The notes under the pieces: model-generated | Told to the model about the DNA's origin: nothing | What the model saw: the letters and a program-made list of their open reading frames with translations, nothing else | The model's database searches: none | Assembly: GCF_021462225.1 (NCBI RefSeq) | Contig: NC_061804.1 | Coordinates: 39,845,475-39,909,474, forward strand | Direction: 5' to 3' | From: Girardinichthys multiradiatus | Taxonomy: Eukaryota > Chordata > Actinopteri > Cyprinodontiformes > Goodeidae | DNA: 64,000 nt | In this document: positions 10,645-21,420 of the stretch, one piece after another | Layout of the letters: the number at the start of each line of letters is the position of its first letter | How positions within the stretch are numbered: position 1 is the stretch's first letter | Program-made: the position numbers and the translations under genes

Positions 10645-11715
10645 CTAAATGTGATTTCCTTTTCCTTAACACTGAGGCCTGTGTCGAGCTGTAATAAGCT
10701 ACAGAAACTGGAAACATTTGTAATAACCAGCAGATGTCAACAAATGACATGGCTTCCCATATCACCACTACCTTTGGACCCTTAAGCAGCTTGGATTCTG
10801 TGCCTCCCCCACTGTCCTCAGCTGTAGCTGGTTTAAACATTGTTGGACCTTCAGTTTCCCTGTTGAATAAAACTATTTTGTTTTCCAAGAATGTATTTTT
10901 TTAATTAGGCTTAAATCATCTGCCTATATCTTGGATGTAGTTTATTCTTCACAATATTCGTTTTGTTAGTAAAGTATAATAAAGGGTATTGAGCATCTAT
11001 GGTCTAATCTCTCCATATCCCTGTCATTGCCAGAAATAACCTCTAGTTACCCTTAACATTATTAAAACAGAGCCAGGAATGGAGTATATTCATGTGTTAT
11101 TTACAAAGACACAAATCTGACATGTTTTTGCCAGTTAAAGCTGAAGTTATGTACAGCACTCCTTTTCATGTTATGTCAAATTAGAGTAGTTTGATATAAT
11201 TTATTGTTCTGATCTGATAAAATGTGCACTGATCTTATTATAAAGTGTATGACTAAAACAAAAAAGCTGATTTAATAAAGCAGCTTTTTAACTCTTTTAA
11301 TTTCAACTAGTAGAGGAGTGACCAAGTCATTGTTTTGCAAGTCACAGGTAAGTTAGAGGTTGTTCCATGGGTATCTAAAGTCCCAAGTAATGACCTGAAG
11401 GTGGCAAGTTGACTCAAAACACAAGGCATGCAAGTTCCAAATAGAGTCCAGATCCTAAACTTTAAATTTAGAGTCTTTAACTAGTGATATTACCAAATAT
11501 GTAATTTAATCACAGTAATAATTAATAATTTGAGATTTTTAAAATATTTTACAACCAGGAAGAAGAACTGAGAGTGGAAATCAGTGCTGCTGTGACTTGT
11601 TACTGTGAACCTAAACAAACAATAAAGCCTGTAAGTTGAGAAAATATGATTTGGTGTTAGATATAAAATCAAACAAGCTCAAGTCTAATTTAAGTCATGA
11701 GTCATTAGTATGAAC
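10645..11715. other. No gene seen
   Basis: AT-rich DNA. Frames on both strands are short and without recognisable motifs. Confidence 0.4.
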
Positions 11716-11718
11716 GTC

Positions 11719-11783
11719 CAAGTCAGATCCAAGTCAGATCCAAGTCAGATCCAAGTCAGATCCAAGTCAGATCCAAGTCAGAG
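11719..11783. repeat. 11-bp tandem repeat (about six copies of CAAGTCAGATC)
   Basis: Six nearly perfect tandem copies, the last one degenerating to CAAGTCAGAG. Similar AAGTC words are scattered on both sides (11330-11850), suggesting expansion from a local seed. Confidence 0.95.
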
Positions 11784-11959
11784 AGTATTTTGTGATTTCA
11801 TCAACTCGAGTCTAAATTTGTTAATCGAGACTCACATAACTCAAGTCCACACCTCTGGGGTTTAGTATAGTATATTACAAAATTATTTGTTAATCTGCCT
11901 TCATACATATATGAACCTGACTAAACTTTAATTTAATGGATTGTTAATCCATTTAGTTT

Positions 11960-12535
11960 TGTCCGATGAAACCTCCCAAGAAACTCTCTACTCACTTTTC
12001 TTGAGCTAATCCGAAGGCCACATGAAATTTTAAGGTGTGTAGCTGTTGGCTCTGCGGAAAGTTAAATACCACAGTGCACTACGTGCATTAGCATGACCCG
12101 ACTATGGGATTTTACATGTCCTACCACATTGTGGCTGAGCTGCCATCTTTCCAAGTCTCTTTCACTTTGGCATGCTACCACTGAAACTTGATGTGGAATA
12201 TTTGGTAGCAAGAACATTTCTGGACTTATTGCACAGTGTCAAAATAAGGTGAGATCTTTCCATGTAATCCATGCAACATTTATTAAATGCTCACAGTTGA
12301 TTGAATCAATAAAAAGTAAAGTAAGTATATTTTCACATTCTGGGACTAAAAGACTGAAGAGGCCATTCTACAATGGTATCATGCTGGAATTCATCTGGCT
12401 CCTGAGAGCGTCTCATTTTTCAACAAATGTATAGAAGTCCACATGCCTAGTTGCTGGATTTTATACGGAAGTAATGGGAACACCTTAATTTAATAATTTG
12501 GATGGGTTAGTGAATAGCTTTAACAATTTGACGTA
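11960..12535 (+). repeat. Remnant of a Tc/mariner-like DNA transposon
   Basis: Contains the motif series GCCACATGAA, CATTAGCATGACCCGACT, TTGGTAGCAAGAACATTTCTGG, CTCCTGAGAGCGTCTCATTTT and GGATGGGTTAGTGAATA. These resemble the 3' region of a fish DNA transposon whose relatives end GTGAATACTTTTGGCAATATAG. The 46487-46776 segment appears to come from a related element. Identification rests on memory of the family, so confidence is limited. Confidence 0.4.
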
Positions 12536-13084
12536 TGCATGCTGGAGAACAAGGGATAACTCATGTGGGGGACTTTAATGATAAAATAATTAACTTTTGT
12601 GAAGTTTGGAGAATTTTCTCTGATGTCTGAGGGAAAATATCTTTGAAGATAAATACGAAATTCTATTCTTCCTCCTCCTTTAGAAGGATAGCTTCCTGGA
12701 AAGGAACTTTTCATCTTTCTGATTGATTTTGCTAAGTTAATAGGCTAATTCATTTCTGCCTATTAATATAACCTCACATCACTTTACTTCACTACAGATG
12801 TGATGGAAATATCACAAGAATTGTTCCTATCCTACTGAATGTTATGTTCAGAAAATGTGATGTAAATGGGTTAGGTGTAACAATGTCACATCGCCTCAGG
12901 AGAAGGTTGAATAAATACAACTTTGGATTATTACTGTGTGTGTGTTATAATTTCTCTTAAAGCTGAATGAGAATTTAAATGGTTTGTTTCATGTGTGTCA
13001 CCAACAGTGTAAAATATATTTAAAGCAAATCATAACTTCACAGATTTTACATTATGCACAACAAAGACCCAGAAGACACAGTTC
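12536..13084. other. No gene seen
   Basis: AT-rich intergenic DNA with no supported feature. Confidence 0.4.
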
Positions 13085-13280
13085 AAGTCAATTCAGTTTA
13101 TTTATCTAAAGAAACCAGCTGATTGCATCAATTCTTTGATACAATCCCCCATCATGAGCAAGCACTAGGCGACGGTGGAGAGGAAAAAAACTCCCTTTTA
13201 ACAAGAAGACAAAAAACCTCCAGCAGAACCAGGCTCATGATAGGCAGCCATCTGCCTCGACCGGCTGGGGGGTGGAGGTG
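13085..13280 (+). repeat. SINE/LINE-tail repeat, copy 2
   Basis: Begins AATTCAGTTTATTTAT and contains CCAGCTGATTGCATC, GGTGGAGAGGAAAAAAACTCCC, CCTCCAGCAGAACCAGGCTCA and GGCAGCCATCTGCC. These words recur in the copies at 6382-6610, 21878-22170 and 34435-34700. Confidence 0.75.
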
Positions 13281-13379
13281 CAAGCCAGGCATTCTGTGGG
13301 GAAGAAGAACGAAGAGGAAACACAAAGTTAATGACAATGTAAAGGTGTTGTACACGAAACTGTGAGAGAAGACATTCTA

Positions 13380-14035
13380 CCTGCACTCCAAACCCAAATT
13401 GTCTTCTGTCCACTTCCTGTGTGCCTCGTCTGTCCTCTCCCACGTCCTCAGCAGGGTGCGACTGGTAGGCTCCACACCTGCAGCTTGTTGAGCTAATCAG
13501 GAAGTGCTTAAGAGGAGCAGGGAACCCTAAGAGAGACGCCAGATTGTTTGCTTACAAAGCGCAGTAATCAGGCCAGGTCTTGCTGACTTCTTCATGACGT
13601 ATTTCGATCACTGATCATACCTTTGTCTCCTTGCTTCCGGTGGATGGTGTTCCAAAGTCTCAGAATTTCCTCCTTAGGCCACTGCTCCTAGTCTCCTCGC
13701 TGCTCCTCCGCCCTCCTGGATCTTCATTTAGCTGCAGCTTGGTAATCCATCACTCTCCTGCTTGTCCTCCCTCAGTCTGCTGTGGCTCTTCCATCAGCCT
13801 TACTCAGAAGAAGGATTCTCTACTATCGCAAAACCTCTCAAACACAACCAAGCAGCCAATCTCAGACTCGGAGAGTTACTCACCCTCCCTGGACCTCCAT
13901 CTTCATCACCAAACAGTAAGCGGTTTCTTCACCCTGTCATAAAGTCCCACATTCAACATAACCTTACCTCCAACTAATACTCACCTTCTCCTTCTGTAAT
14001 TGTTGCTTGCACTCTAGCTGAGCCGAGCCAACATA
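13380..14035 (+). repeat. Unclassified pyrimidine-rich repeat, possibly an LTR remnant
   Basis: C/T-rich with GAGGAGCAGGGAACC, AGTAATCAGGCCAGG and TCTCCTTGCTTCC, ending TTCTGTAATTGTTGCTTGCAC. The block at 58508-59000 shares AATCAGGCCTCCTT and TGTAGTTGTTGCCTGCAC in the same order, so both belong to one family. I could not define TG...CA ends or a target duplication here. Confidence 0.4.
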
Positions 14036-15025
14036 ACTATGATTGTGAGTAATAGTTGACAGAGGCTTTGATTTAGGATTATTATAATTATTGAATCAAC
14101 TTTTATTACAGGAAAATCCTCTGATTTCTATATGAAAACCCTTCATGTCTGCATTAACTGATAAAAGTTTAGTTTGAACTCAGAACATAAGAAAATCAGA
14201 ACGTCTCAGACAAAACAGAACAAAACATCCTCCATGACTGCTCTATGTGTCTCTAAAGAACGACGTCAATTAAAACCACGAGGATTCACTGACATATAAT
14301 CATATATTTACAAAAGTGTGAGGGGTGTACTCACTTTGTGAGATACTGTAATTTAGCAGCGCCACGTGAACCTCTCTTTTAAGAAAATAGCTTTTCCTAA
14401 ACACAAATTTAATATCTGCTATTTGTTCGCATTTGAAACATCAGTAACAAAAATCGTTTATGCACTGGAAGCATGAAATATTTTCTATTTGTTTTTGAGG
14501 GGGGAAACCAGAGCACCTGGTGAAAACCCATGCAGTCACCTTGAGAACATGGGCACCCTGCACATAAAACAGACAGGAGGATGAAGAGCCTATGAAACTA
14601 TGGCAGTAGTTCAAAGACTGATTTCCACTGATAAACCAAACTGTTAGATTTGAATCAATATAACTGCTGTAAGATTTTACAGCATGCTTTATTTGAGTAG
14701 ATTAAATGACTCTCTTTGGAGTAGTTATGTGCGTTTAACAGCTAAAAGACGTGTAAATTAATGAAATTTAGACCATTTGTTTTTATTCTTAAAATTACTT
14801 AAAATTTATTATTAGGATAATTCTGCTCATCTGATCTCTCCACCATGTTATAAAATAAATATTTGTTTGTGTTTAAGGGTATAAAGTGATATTGAAATAG
14901 ATAATAAGAATTTTGTAGTGTTCTTATTTAAAGCGAATGTGTGGAAGCAGCTTACCCTTTAAGTGCTCCTGTTCCTAAACCCTGGTAGAGAGAAGCTTCG
15001 CTCTGAACCTTTGCACCATACTCAC
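14036..15025. other. No clear feature; possible 3' end of the unrecognised gene
   Basis: Mostly AT-rich. A short fragment at 14506-14575 (CACCTGGTGAAAACCCATGCA, GAGAACATG) resembles the ACCCGGTGAGAACCCAC repeat. On the - strand, 14955-14990 could be a short terminal exon of the gene at 15.0-16.9 kb (acceptor CTACCAG, stop soon after), but this is uncertain. Confidence 0.35.
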
Positions 15026-16889
15026 CTTCCAGCCTGCAACACTCTCTCTGAAGGTGACCCACCCACTTTCTAGAAGCTGATGGGATCCACCCCCTGGTGC
15101 CCAGATATACTGAACAACATCAAATGACTCTGCTGGTATTTTCTAAACTACATATTTCAAATGACAAGTTTAAATGTTTTCTGTTTTATTCAAACACATG
15201 TACATATCCTTACCTCCATACCTACCAGCCTAAACGTACCCCATCTTCCCAGACACCCTGAAGCTGTGCACACATGTGCGCCACTGATGACCCCCAGTTA
15301 CTGTTGTCCTCCAGCTTCACAAGGCTGAAGATTCCTTTTTAATCTTTCTGTGGGATTCAACAAAAAAAAAACATTAATATAAAAGCTTTCTGTAGAAGGG
15401 ATACATTGATTATGCAGTGCTATATTTATTGTTTTATCTTAATTTGCTTTATTTTATTGTGCTTAGTGGTGAATCTTACTCAATGCAATGTCCTGCCATG
15501 TGATGCCAATGCAAACTTTGCCTGGGAGAGAGTCGTTAACTGTTGTGATTGAGCCTATCAGCGCCTCCATCAGCTCTGCTGGATACAGTTTCTTGTCTTC
15601 ACAGTATCTGTTGAAGGCCTGAAAATGAGATGAGAGTGAGATCAGATTCCATGTAGAAAGCTGGTTTGACTTTTGTTTTTACAATAAGAATCAGTCAGTC
15701 AGACATTTTCTACCACTTATTCCATAGTCTGTCACAGGGAGCTGGTGCCTATCTCCAGCAGTTTATGGGCAAGAGGCAGCGTACACCCTGGACAGGTCGC
15801 CAGTCCATCACAGGACAACACACAAACAACCATGCACACACTCATTCATACACCTAAGGGCAATTTAGAGTGACCCATTAACCTAACAGGCTTGTCTTTG
15901 GACTGTGGGAGGAAGCCGGAGTACCCGGTGAGAACCCACACATGCACGGGAGAACATGCAAACTCCATCCAGAAAGACCCCCGGCCGGGAATCAAACCCA
16001 GGACCTTCTTGCTGCAAGGCAACAGTGCTACCAACTGCTCCACTGTGCAATTGGTAAGATGTAATATAGAAAACATACCAGATCTACTGCAAAGGAGGAA
16101 GCTGGAGATTCTGCAGGTTTGGAGCTAGAAATGTTAAAGTTCGGCGCATAGATCGGGATTGCCAGAACTGATCAAAGGGCAGAAACATAGAAGAAGATGA
16201 TCAGGTTGATGACATTTAATTCAAAACACAGAATCTCTAAATCTCCAAATGTTTGTGGAATGAGAGTTACCAAAAAACAGGAGGCATGTCACATAGAACC
16301 AGCCAAAGTTGTTCTTGCAGAGGTTTTTGCGGTATTGTCTACTTCTGGTGGTCCTTCTGTTTTCAAAGTGGAATTCTTCTTCTGCTGTCATCTCTGTGTC
16401 TGTTTTAGTGTTCATGTATGAGTCTGCGTATGGGATCGTGTCTGTGTACAAGTCTGTGTAAGGGATGGTGTCTGTGTCCATCTTCAAGTCCATCTCTATG
16501 TAAGGGATGGTGTCTGTGTCCATCTTCAAGTCCGTCTCTATGTAAGGGATGGTGTCTGTGTCCATCTTCAAGTCCGTCTCTATGTAAGGGATGGTGTCTG
16601 TGTCCATCTTCAAGTCCGTCTCTGTGTAAGGGATGGCGTCTGCCTTCGAGTATGTGTCTAAGGTGACACATCTTTGATTCCTTCGCTTGCTGAAAACTCT
16701 GAATAAGTCAAATAAAAAAGTGAAATTAGTTACATTGAAGATACAAAAGACCGTGTTTAAACATGCATAAAGGTGGACATATTGCTAGTTCAGCATACTT
16801 ATAAAGAGTCTCTTTGTAGGAGATGGTGGGATTTCCCTCTGAGTTGTAGTACCCTAATAATTGTAGTCGAGTGTTTCTTCTCAGCATGA
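15026..16889 (-). CDS. Unrecognised multi-exon gene: predicted single-pass membrane protein with 14-aa tandem repeats
   Basis: I do not recognise this gene. On the - strand, segments with correct acceptors and donors join in phase: 16889-16799 (ATG at 16887-16885), 16689-16271, 16167-16079, 15618-15480, then less surely 15334-15240 and 15069-15026. The first gives MLRRNTRLQLLGYYNSEGN. The second begins KRRNQRCVTLDTYSKADAIP, carries four copies of KMDTDTIPYIETDL-like repeats and an acidic stretch, then basic RRTTRSRQYRKNLCKNN. A hydrophobic segment, FGWFYVTCLLFFVLAIPIY, spans the junction to exon 3. Exons 3-4 give an Asn/Ser-rich stalk and AFNRYCEDKKLYPAELMEAL, with VCIGITWQDIAL further on. 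Basic residues before the hydrophobic segment and none just after suggest a type II topology. Total is roughly 290-300 residues. The acceptor at 15334 is weak and the 3' end is not settled. Introns contain a fish repeat (15720-16060). Confidence 0.6.
15720..16060 (-). repeat. Common fish SINE-like repeat (GGAGGAAGCCGGAGTACCCGG type)
   Basis: Contains AGTCCATCACAGGACAACAC, CTGTGGGAGGAAGCCGGAGT, GAGAACATGCAAACTCCAT, GGAATCAAACCCAGGACCTT and AGTGCTACCAACTGCTCCAC. The same words appear, in the opposite orientation, at 20139-20285 and, decayed, at 59460-59700. The element sits in an intron of the unrecognised gene. Confidence 0.8.
16430..16640. repeat. Coding minisatellite, 42-bp unit, four full copies plus degenerate ends
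   Basis: The unit begins AGGGATGGTGTCTGTGTCC on the + strand and is 42 bp long, so a change in copy number keeps the reading frame. The copies differ at one or two positions (TCCATC against TCCGTC; CTATGTA against CTGTGTA). On the - strand in the frame set by the flanking splice sites, each unit encodes 14 residues, KMDTDTIPYIETDL. Both array ends are degenerate half-units (YTDLYTDTIPYADSY on one side, SKADAIPYTETDL on the other). Confidence 0.9.
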
Positions 16890-16899
16890 CTGTAAACTG

Positions 16900-18205
16900 A
16901 AAGGAAGACATGGAAAGGAGGTCAGTGATTAACTGACACACACAGTATGTTTCTATACTTTATAATAGCTCACAAGTTTGTTTCACAGAGAAACTATAAA
17001 ACAAAAACTGGTCTGAAAACTTGTAGATAAACCCAGCCTGCACATATGACTTTTTTTTTTTTACATAAACATGAACTCTAAGGAGAAAAGGAATCATTCT
17101 TTCAAATTTGAATTGCATGAAAAGAGATAATATAAACTTAGATGTTTTACTTCTTTCTTTCACAGATAGCCTCTACTTCTTGTAACGCACCTAGAAAATG
17201 TTTAACCAAACGTTCACACTCAGTTTTATTTGGAAATAAATACATCTCCTCCTTTTTGGGCTACCTAATATTATATATCCTAATATTTATATGATCCCCC
17301 CTAGCTCAGGTGATCAGCATATTACATCTCTTACTATACCAGTACTAATTACCAATAACTTTATATATTTTTTGCCACATGACTACAGTCCCTTACAGTC
17401 ACAGAGTTGGTATGTTAACAATATCAGTGAATATTTGTACCTGAATTTGTTTTTAGCTCAGTAGTGAAAAGGAAAAAAGAAGAAGAACAAAAAGCGGAAG
17501 AGAGGAAGTCAGTTTTGGTGGTAAAAATGCAGTTAGAGGACTCAGCCAATGGATGCTGAACACACCATGCCAGAAACACTGGTGTAGAATCGGACCTAAA
17601 TTTTATTCTTATTTCATAAAGTCTATTTCCAAATCAGCCTACTGCCATGTCAAAAACATTGCCAGATTTAAGAGATTCATGTCAAAAGAAGACAGAAAAT
17701 GATACAAGCTTTTATTTTCAGTAGGTTAGATTGGGTTTATACAGGAGTCAATGAAAAAACAAACCAACTGTGCAACTGGAGATATTGTTGATTTATCTTG
17801 TTAACATCAATGTAAAAAAGTTATTAGCATTTAGTTTAAATTTAGCCACATATGAAACTTTTTCTTTAAAACCAAAAAACTTATATTAACCTTAAACACA
17901 ACATACCAAACTCATAAAGGCTAATATTAGAGTCACTCATTTTCACCATAAATATCTTGTTTTATTAGTTTTACTGTTTATAGGAGGAGCCTAAAACAAC
18001 TCTTTGAAATAAAACTGAAACTTGTTGCATTTATAAGACCTTAGCTAGAGCTAGAAAATATATAATTGTTTTTCTGTTTTTACTGATTTGACTTTTTTCC
18101 CATTTCATTTCTTTTCTGTTTTCTTATCCAACTATTCCAGCTTTTTCTGCACACATTCTGTTCAATAGATGTATTGTAATCCGACACCAGTGTAGATGTG
18201 ACATT
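16900..18205. other. Probable first intron of the unrecognised gene
   Basis: AT-rich sequence without open frames or recognised repeats. It lies between the probable 5' non-coding exon (18212-18320) and the first coding exon. Confidence 0.35.
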
Positions 18206-18211
18206 ACTTAC

Positions 18212-18320
18212 TTTGTCTCAATCTTGACAGAAGCTGCAGAGTAAATCTAATCTTGTCTGAATTCTCCAAAGGCTTGACTGCTTCTGCCTGCTCAGACGGA
18301 GCTATGACCAAACTGGAAAC
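18212..18320 (-). other. Probable 5' exon of the unrecognised gene
   Basis: Ends with a good donor on the - strand (CAAA followed by GTAAGT, exon boundary at 18212). Its downstream sequence would join the acceptor at 16889. The frame compatible with the downstream ATG is open for 36 codons back to a TAG at 18323-18321 and has no ATG of its own. I therefore read it as 5' UTR or the end of a longer coding exon. Scattered CpGs at 18330-18420 could mark the promoter. Confidence 0.4.
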
Positions 18321-18479
18321 CTACCTGTTACGTGAGGTTCTCAGTCGCGTCACAATAAAGTCAAATGTTCCACAAAGTTCCACATTCACGTGCGCAAAAA
18401 CGCGCTTGAACGTGTTTTTCACCAGAGGGAGAATTAGAACCACACAGCTGGTCTATGTGCTTTTTCTTGACATTCTTTA

Positions 18480-20138
18480 AGAGTTCATCACCTGTTCAAC
18501 TTATAATGGTAGAGTTGGTCTTGTAGCACAGAGGAACTCCAGTTAAATATCCCTCCTTCTTCTAAAGTCTCAGACTGCCCTCACGTCAGTTTTTATCTGT
18601 TTAAGAGGAAAAGGACGATGCTGAAGTTAGCTTCTGATTCGACAGTTTGATCAAATCTGCAGCCTTTCACTTTTTTATCACTAGGGACTAGCTCAGATGG
18701 GCTTCAGTTATTACAATAAAATTATACTATAATAATAATAAATAATAATGATAATTAAATAATCTTAGAATGTTATGCCGAAGTTTGCTCTTCAATAACA
18801 ATGTTAAGTAAGTGAATTCTCTTTTGAATTTATTTATTTTAATAGGAGCGACTTTAGTGCTGTGCCCATTTACATCACTTGTTGAAACATTTTTTAATCA
18901 TTGCACTGAGGATTGATGCAATACTTCTAAATGTTTGTTACCTATATTGTAAAAGAGGCCTGTAAAATAATCCATATTACCAGAGAACAAAAACAAGCGC
19001 ATTGTTCAAACATGATAAAAGCCACATTTTGACACTACACACTTCCGGACAATTTTCTAAAACTGTTCCTTAAAAGAGAAGTGGGGGATGTAATTTAGGG
19101 GGGAAATAAGGTTAAACATCCTGTTCATATAACAATATAAGCTTTTTTAATTTTTGTTTGCTGATTGAAGCTGTGAAACAAATTGTGTGATGAACTGAAT
19201 CAATGTTCAAGTAACGCACTACAAAAACTACTTTTTGCAATCTGCAGAGAGTAAGAAGGGTGTTGACTGGGAGCTCTCATTCACTAATACATTTAAGTGA
19301 TTGAACTTTTACACTGGACTATACATCACTTTTCTAGTCATACTGACTTCTCAGATAAGTTGTACACAAGAGCCACAGGGTTTGCCAACTCATCCACACA
19401 CAGATCAGTATGCAACTTGGGGATGAGTGCTTGCTCAAGGACACATCAGCAGGAGACAGAGGATGAAGCTGGATTTGAACCCACTACTTTCTACTTTCAA
19501 ACTTGCAAAATAGCTAGTTTTCCTTGTGAGCCCCAATTTAATTCCAAGTCAGGCTGGGGAACTTTTTAATTTAATGTGGTGAATTCAGCCACATGGCAGC
19601 GCTGGAGGAACAAAATGTTGCAGATACCGAGTAATGATTTGATAACGATTTATTCCTCGCATAATGGTGTATTAATGGCTTTTAGTGTCTGAAGAACATT
19701 ATATATTTTATGTTTTAAGTGAGAGGGCCAGGATTTCGAAGGTTTTCCACGTGTAATTATACTCGCATTACGATCATAAAAACACAGTCACCTTCAAGTC
19801 AACATTTAGGAAGAAAGTCACTTGATCTGAATTTAATCCAAGAGTTTGTTTCTTCTTTTTTAATTTGTTTTGTCAGAGAAAACTTCCAGAGCAGCATTCA
19901 AGCCACAGGGGAACTCTGTGGCTTGTTTTACAATTAGCTCTAAGGAAATAGGCCACTCTTAATTTCTCCATTAATTTAAAAACAAGGTAAGACATAAAAA
20001 TAATAAACATAAGTATGCTATAGTAAAATATAGAAGAAATGCCAAAAAAAAAAAAAAAAAGGTTTTTGTAAATGTATGGAATTCTAATAATAATCTGGGG
20101 CCTTAATGGTTTTTGGTCGATATGTAGTTTTAAATGGG
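18480..20138. other. Intergenic; no gene supported
   Basis: Contains a TAA-rich stretch (18725-18760), a degraded repeat with GGATTTGAACCCACTAC (about 19440-19500) and a poly(A) run at 20044-20061. No splice-bounded coding exon is visible. Confidence 0.4.
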
Positions 20139-20285
20139 GCTGCACAGTGGAGCAGTGTTAGTACTGTTATCTTGTAGCGAGATGGTCCTGGGTTCGACTC
20201 CCGGCCGGCGGTTCGTTCTTCATGGAGTTTGCATGTTCTCCCCATGCATGGGTTCTCTCCAGGTTCATGGATGGAGTTTTAAATG
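20139..20285 (+). repeat. Fish SINE-like repeat with tRNA-like B box
   Basis: GGGGCTGCACAGTGGAGCAG, then GGTCCTGGGTTCGACTCCCG (GGTTCGACTCC resembles a pol III B box), then TGGAGTTTGCATGTTCTCCC. Orientation is opposite to the copy at 15720-16060. It lies immediately upstream of the slc37a4 promoter. Confidence 0.8.
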
Positions 20286-20340
20286 TTTGCTACTTAAAAT
20301 ATCTGCGGTTCCGTCCCTTTTCCTGTGTTTGCCTGTTTAA

Positions 20341-20532
20341 AACAGTCTGAACTGCCACATCCAATACGGCGGACGCGCTGACGTATCACAGCAACGGACC
20401 AAACGCGCTCGTGCATTGTGTGTGTGTGTTTGCCACGTGCCTTCGCTCGCGGACGCGCTCGTTGAGCCGCAGATTCATGAGCGCGCAGCGTCCGTGTAGC
20501 GTGTATGGTACGAGCCAGAGACGTTGATGAAG
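20341..20532 (+). promoter_or_regulatory. slc37a4: CpG-rich promoter and non-coding exon 1 of slc37a4
   Basis: The sequence changes abruptly from AT-rich to CpG-rich (GGCGGACGCGCTGACGTATC, CTTCGCTCGCGGACGCGCTC, GAGCGCGCAGCGTCCG). TGACGTAT is a CRE-like element. The block ends GATGAAG|GTAAGG, a strong donor at 20532/20533. The matching acceptor, CGTTTTCAG, is at 21162-21170, so exon 1 would be non-coding and exon 2 begins at 21171. No TATA box is visible, which fits a housekeeping-type promoter. The transcription start is not determinable by eye. Confidence 0.65.
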
Positions 20533-21245
20533 GTAAGGACGGAGAGAGCAGTGTGTGTGTGTGTGTGTGTGTGTGTCGGCATCTCGAGGGCAGCGGCTCT
20601 ATGAGGGGAGGTCCATGTCCGCCGAGCTGCTCGGGATTTGTACGCTAAACATTTAGGCCTAGAGACATGGAGAGGAGCAGTTGTTTCCCGCACGACCACA
20701 GTAGCCTGCTAAATATGTACCGGTTCGAAATGACACGTTTTAGCAATGTAAGGCTCTTAGTGCTTTTAATGTTTCTATGACAAAATTGGCTCCTATGCAG
20801 ACAGTTTTGAAAGTTAATGTCCACTGATGCGATGTGATATTTCCAGGCTTGCTGTTTGGACCGCTCCAACCCGGTTAAAGGAGCAGTTCTGATATTTTAT
20901 CCGACCGCCCCCTTGTCAGCTTCAGGTCCTTTTTATCCATAACCACATGTGCACATAAAAAAGATCTGCTTGCTTCATCATATTATCAGAACAAACATGT
21001 ATAATAATTTACAGTCTGCATGTTTTATTACACTCAGCATTTCTTTTCAACATAAACATGTTTAAATATTCTTAATTTAATCACTCACAGCTGTTTTTTT
21101 GCTGGTTTGAACCCCAGCTCAGTGTAACTACTTCTTGCGTAAGTCATGTTTGGTATGCTCTCGTTTTCAGGCCGGTGTGAGGTTTCCCTTCTTGGTCCCT
21201 GTTTCCTCTGTACAAGCAACACTCTCCCAGACATACAGAGCTTCA

Positions 21246-21388
21246 ATGCTGCAAGGAGTTCTGCTTATGGAAAACCTTTCGCCTCAACTGCCTGACTGAT
21301 GCTACAGCTTGCTCCTCTGTCTGTTGCTGGCTGTGATCTGAAGGCCAGAGGACCCAAATACAGGACTACACTGAAGAAAAGGCTTTAA
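21246..21388 (+). promoter_or_regulatory. Two overlapping upstream ORFs in the slc37a4 5' UTR
   Basis: uORF1 (ATG at 21246, 17 codons, stop TGA 21297-21299) overlaps by one base the start of uORF2 (ATG 21299-21301, 29 codons, stop TAA 21386-21388) as TGATG. The main ATG follows 32 nt later at 21421. Such an arrangement can dampen main-frame translation or allow reinitiation. It assumes exon 2 starts at 21171. Confidence 0.55.
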
Positions 21389-21420
21389 ATATATTACTGT
21401 TTGATCAGTTGACTGTAATC

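Noticed and set aside
11719..11783. Short regular repeats considered as a CRISPR-like array
   Set aside because: Direct 11-bp tandem copies without spacers in a vertebrate genome; simple tandem repeat.
16418..16666. + strand frame with CLCPSSSPS repeats across the minisatellite
   Set aside because: It is the complement of the - strand array. Only the - strand frame is continued in phase by splice-bounded exons on both sides.
20175..20200. GGTTCGACTCC considered as part of a tRNA gene
   Set aside because: No cloverleaf can be formed around it; it is the B-box-like part of a SINE-like repeat found elsewhere in the window.
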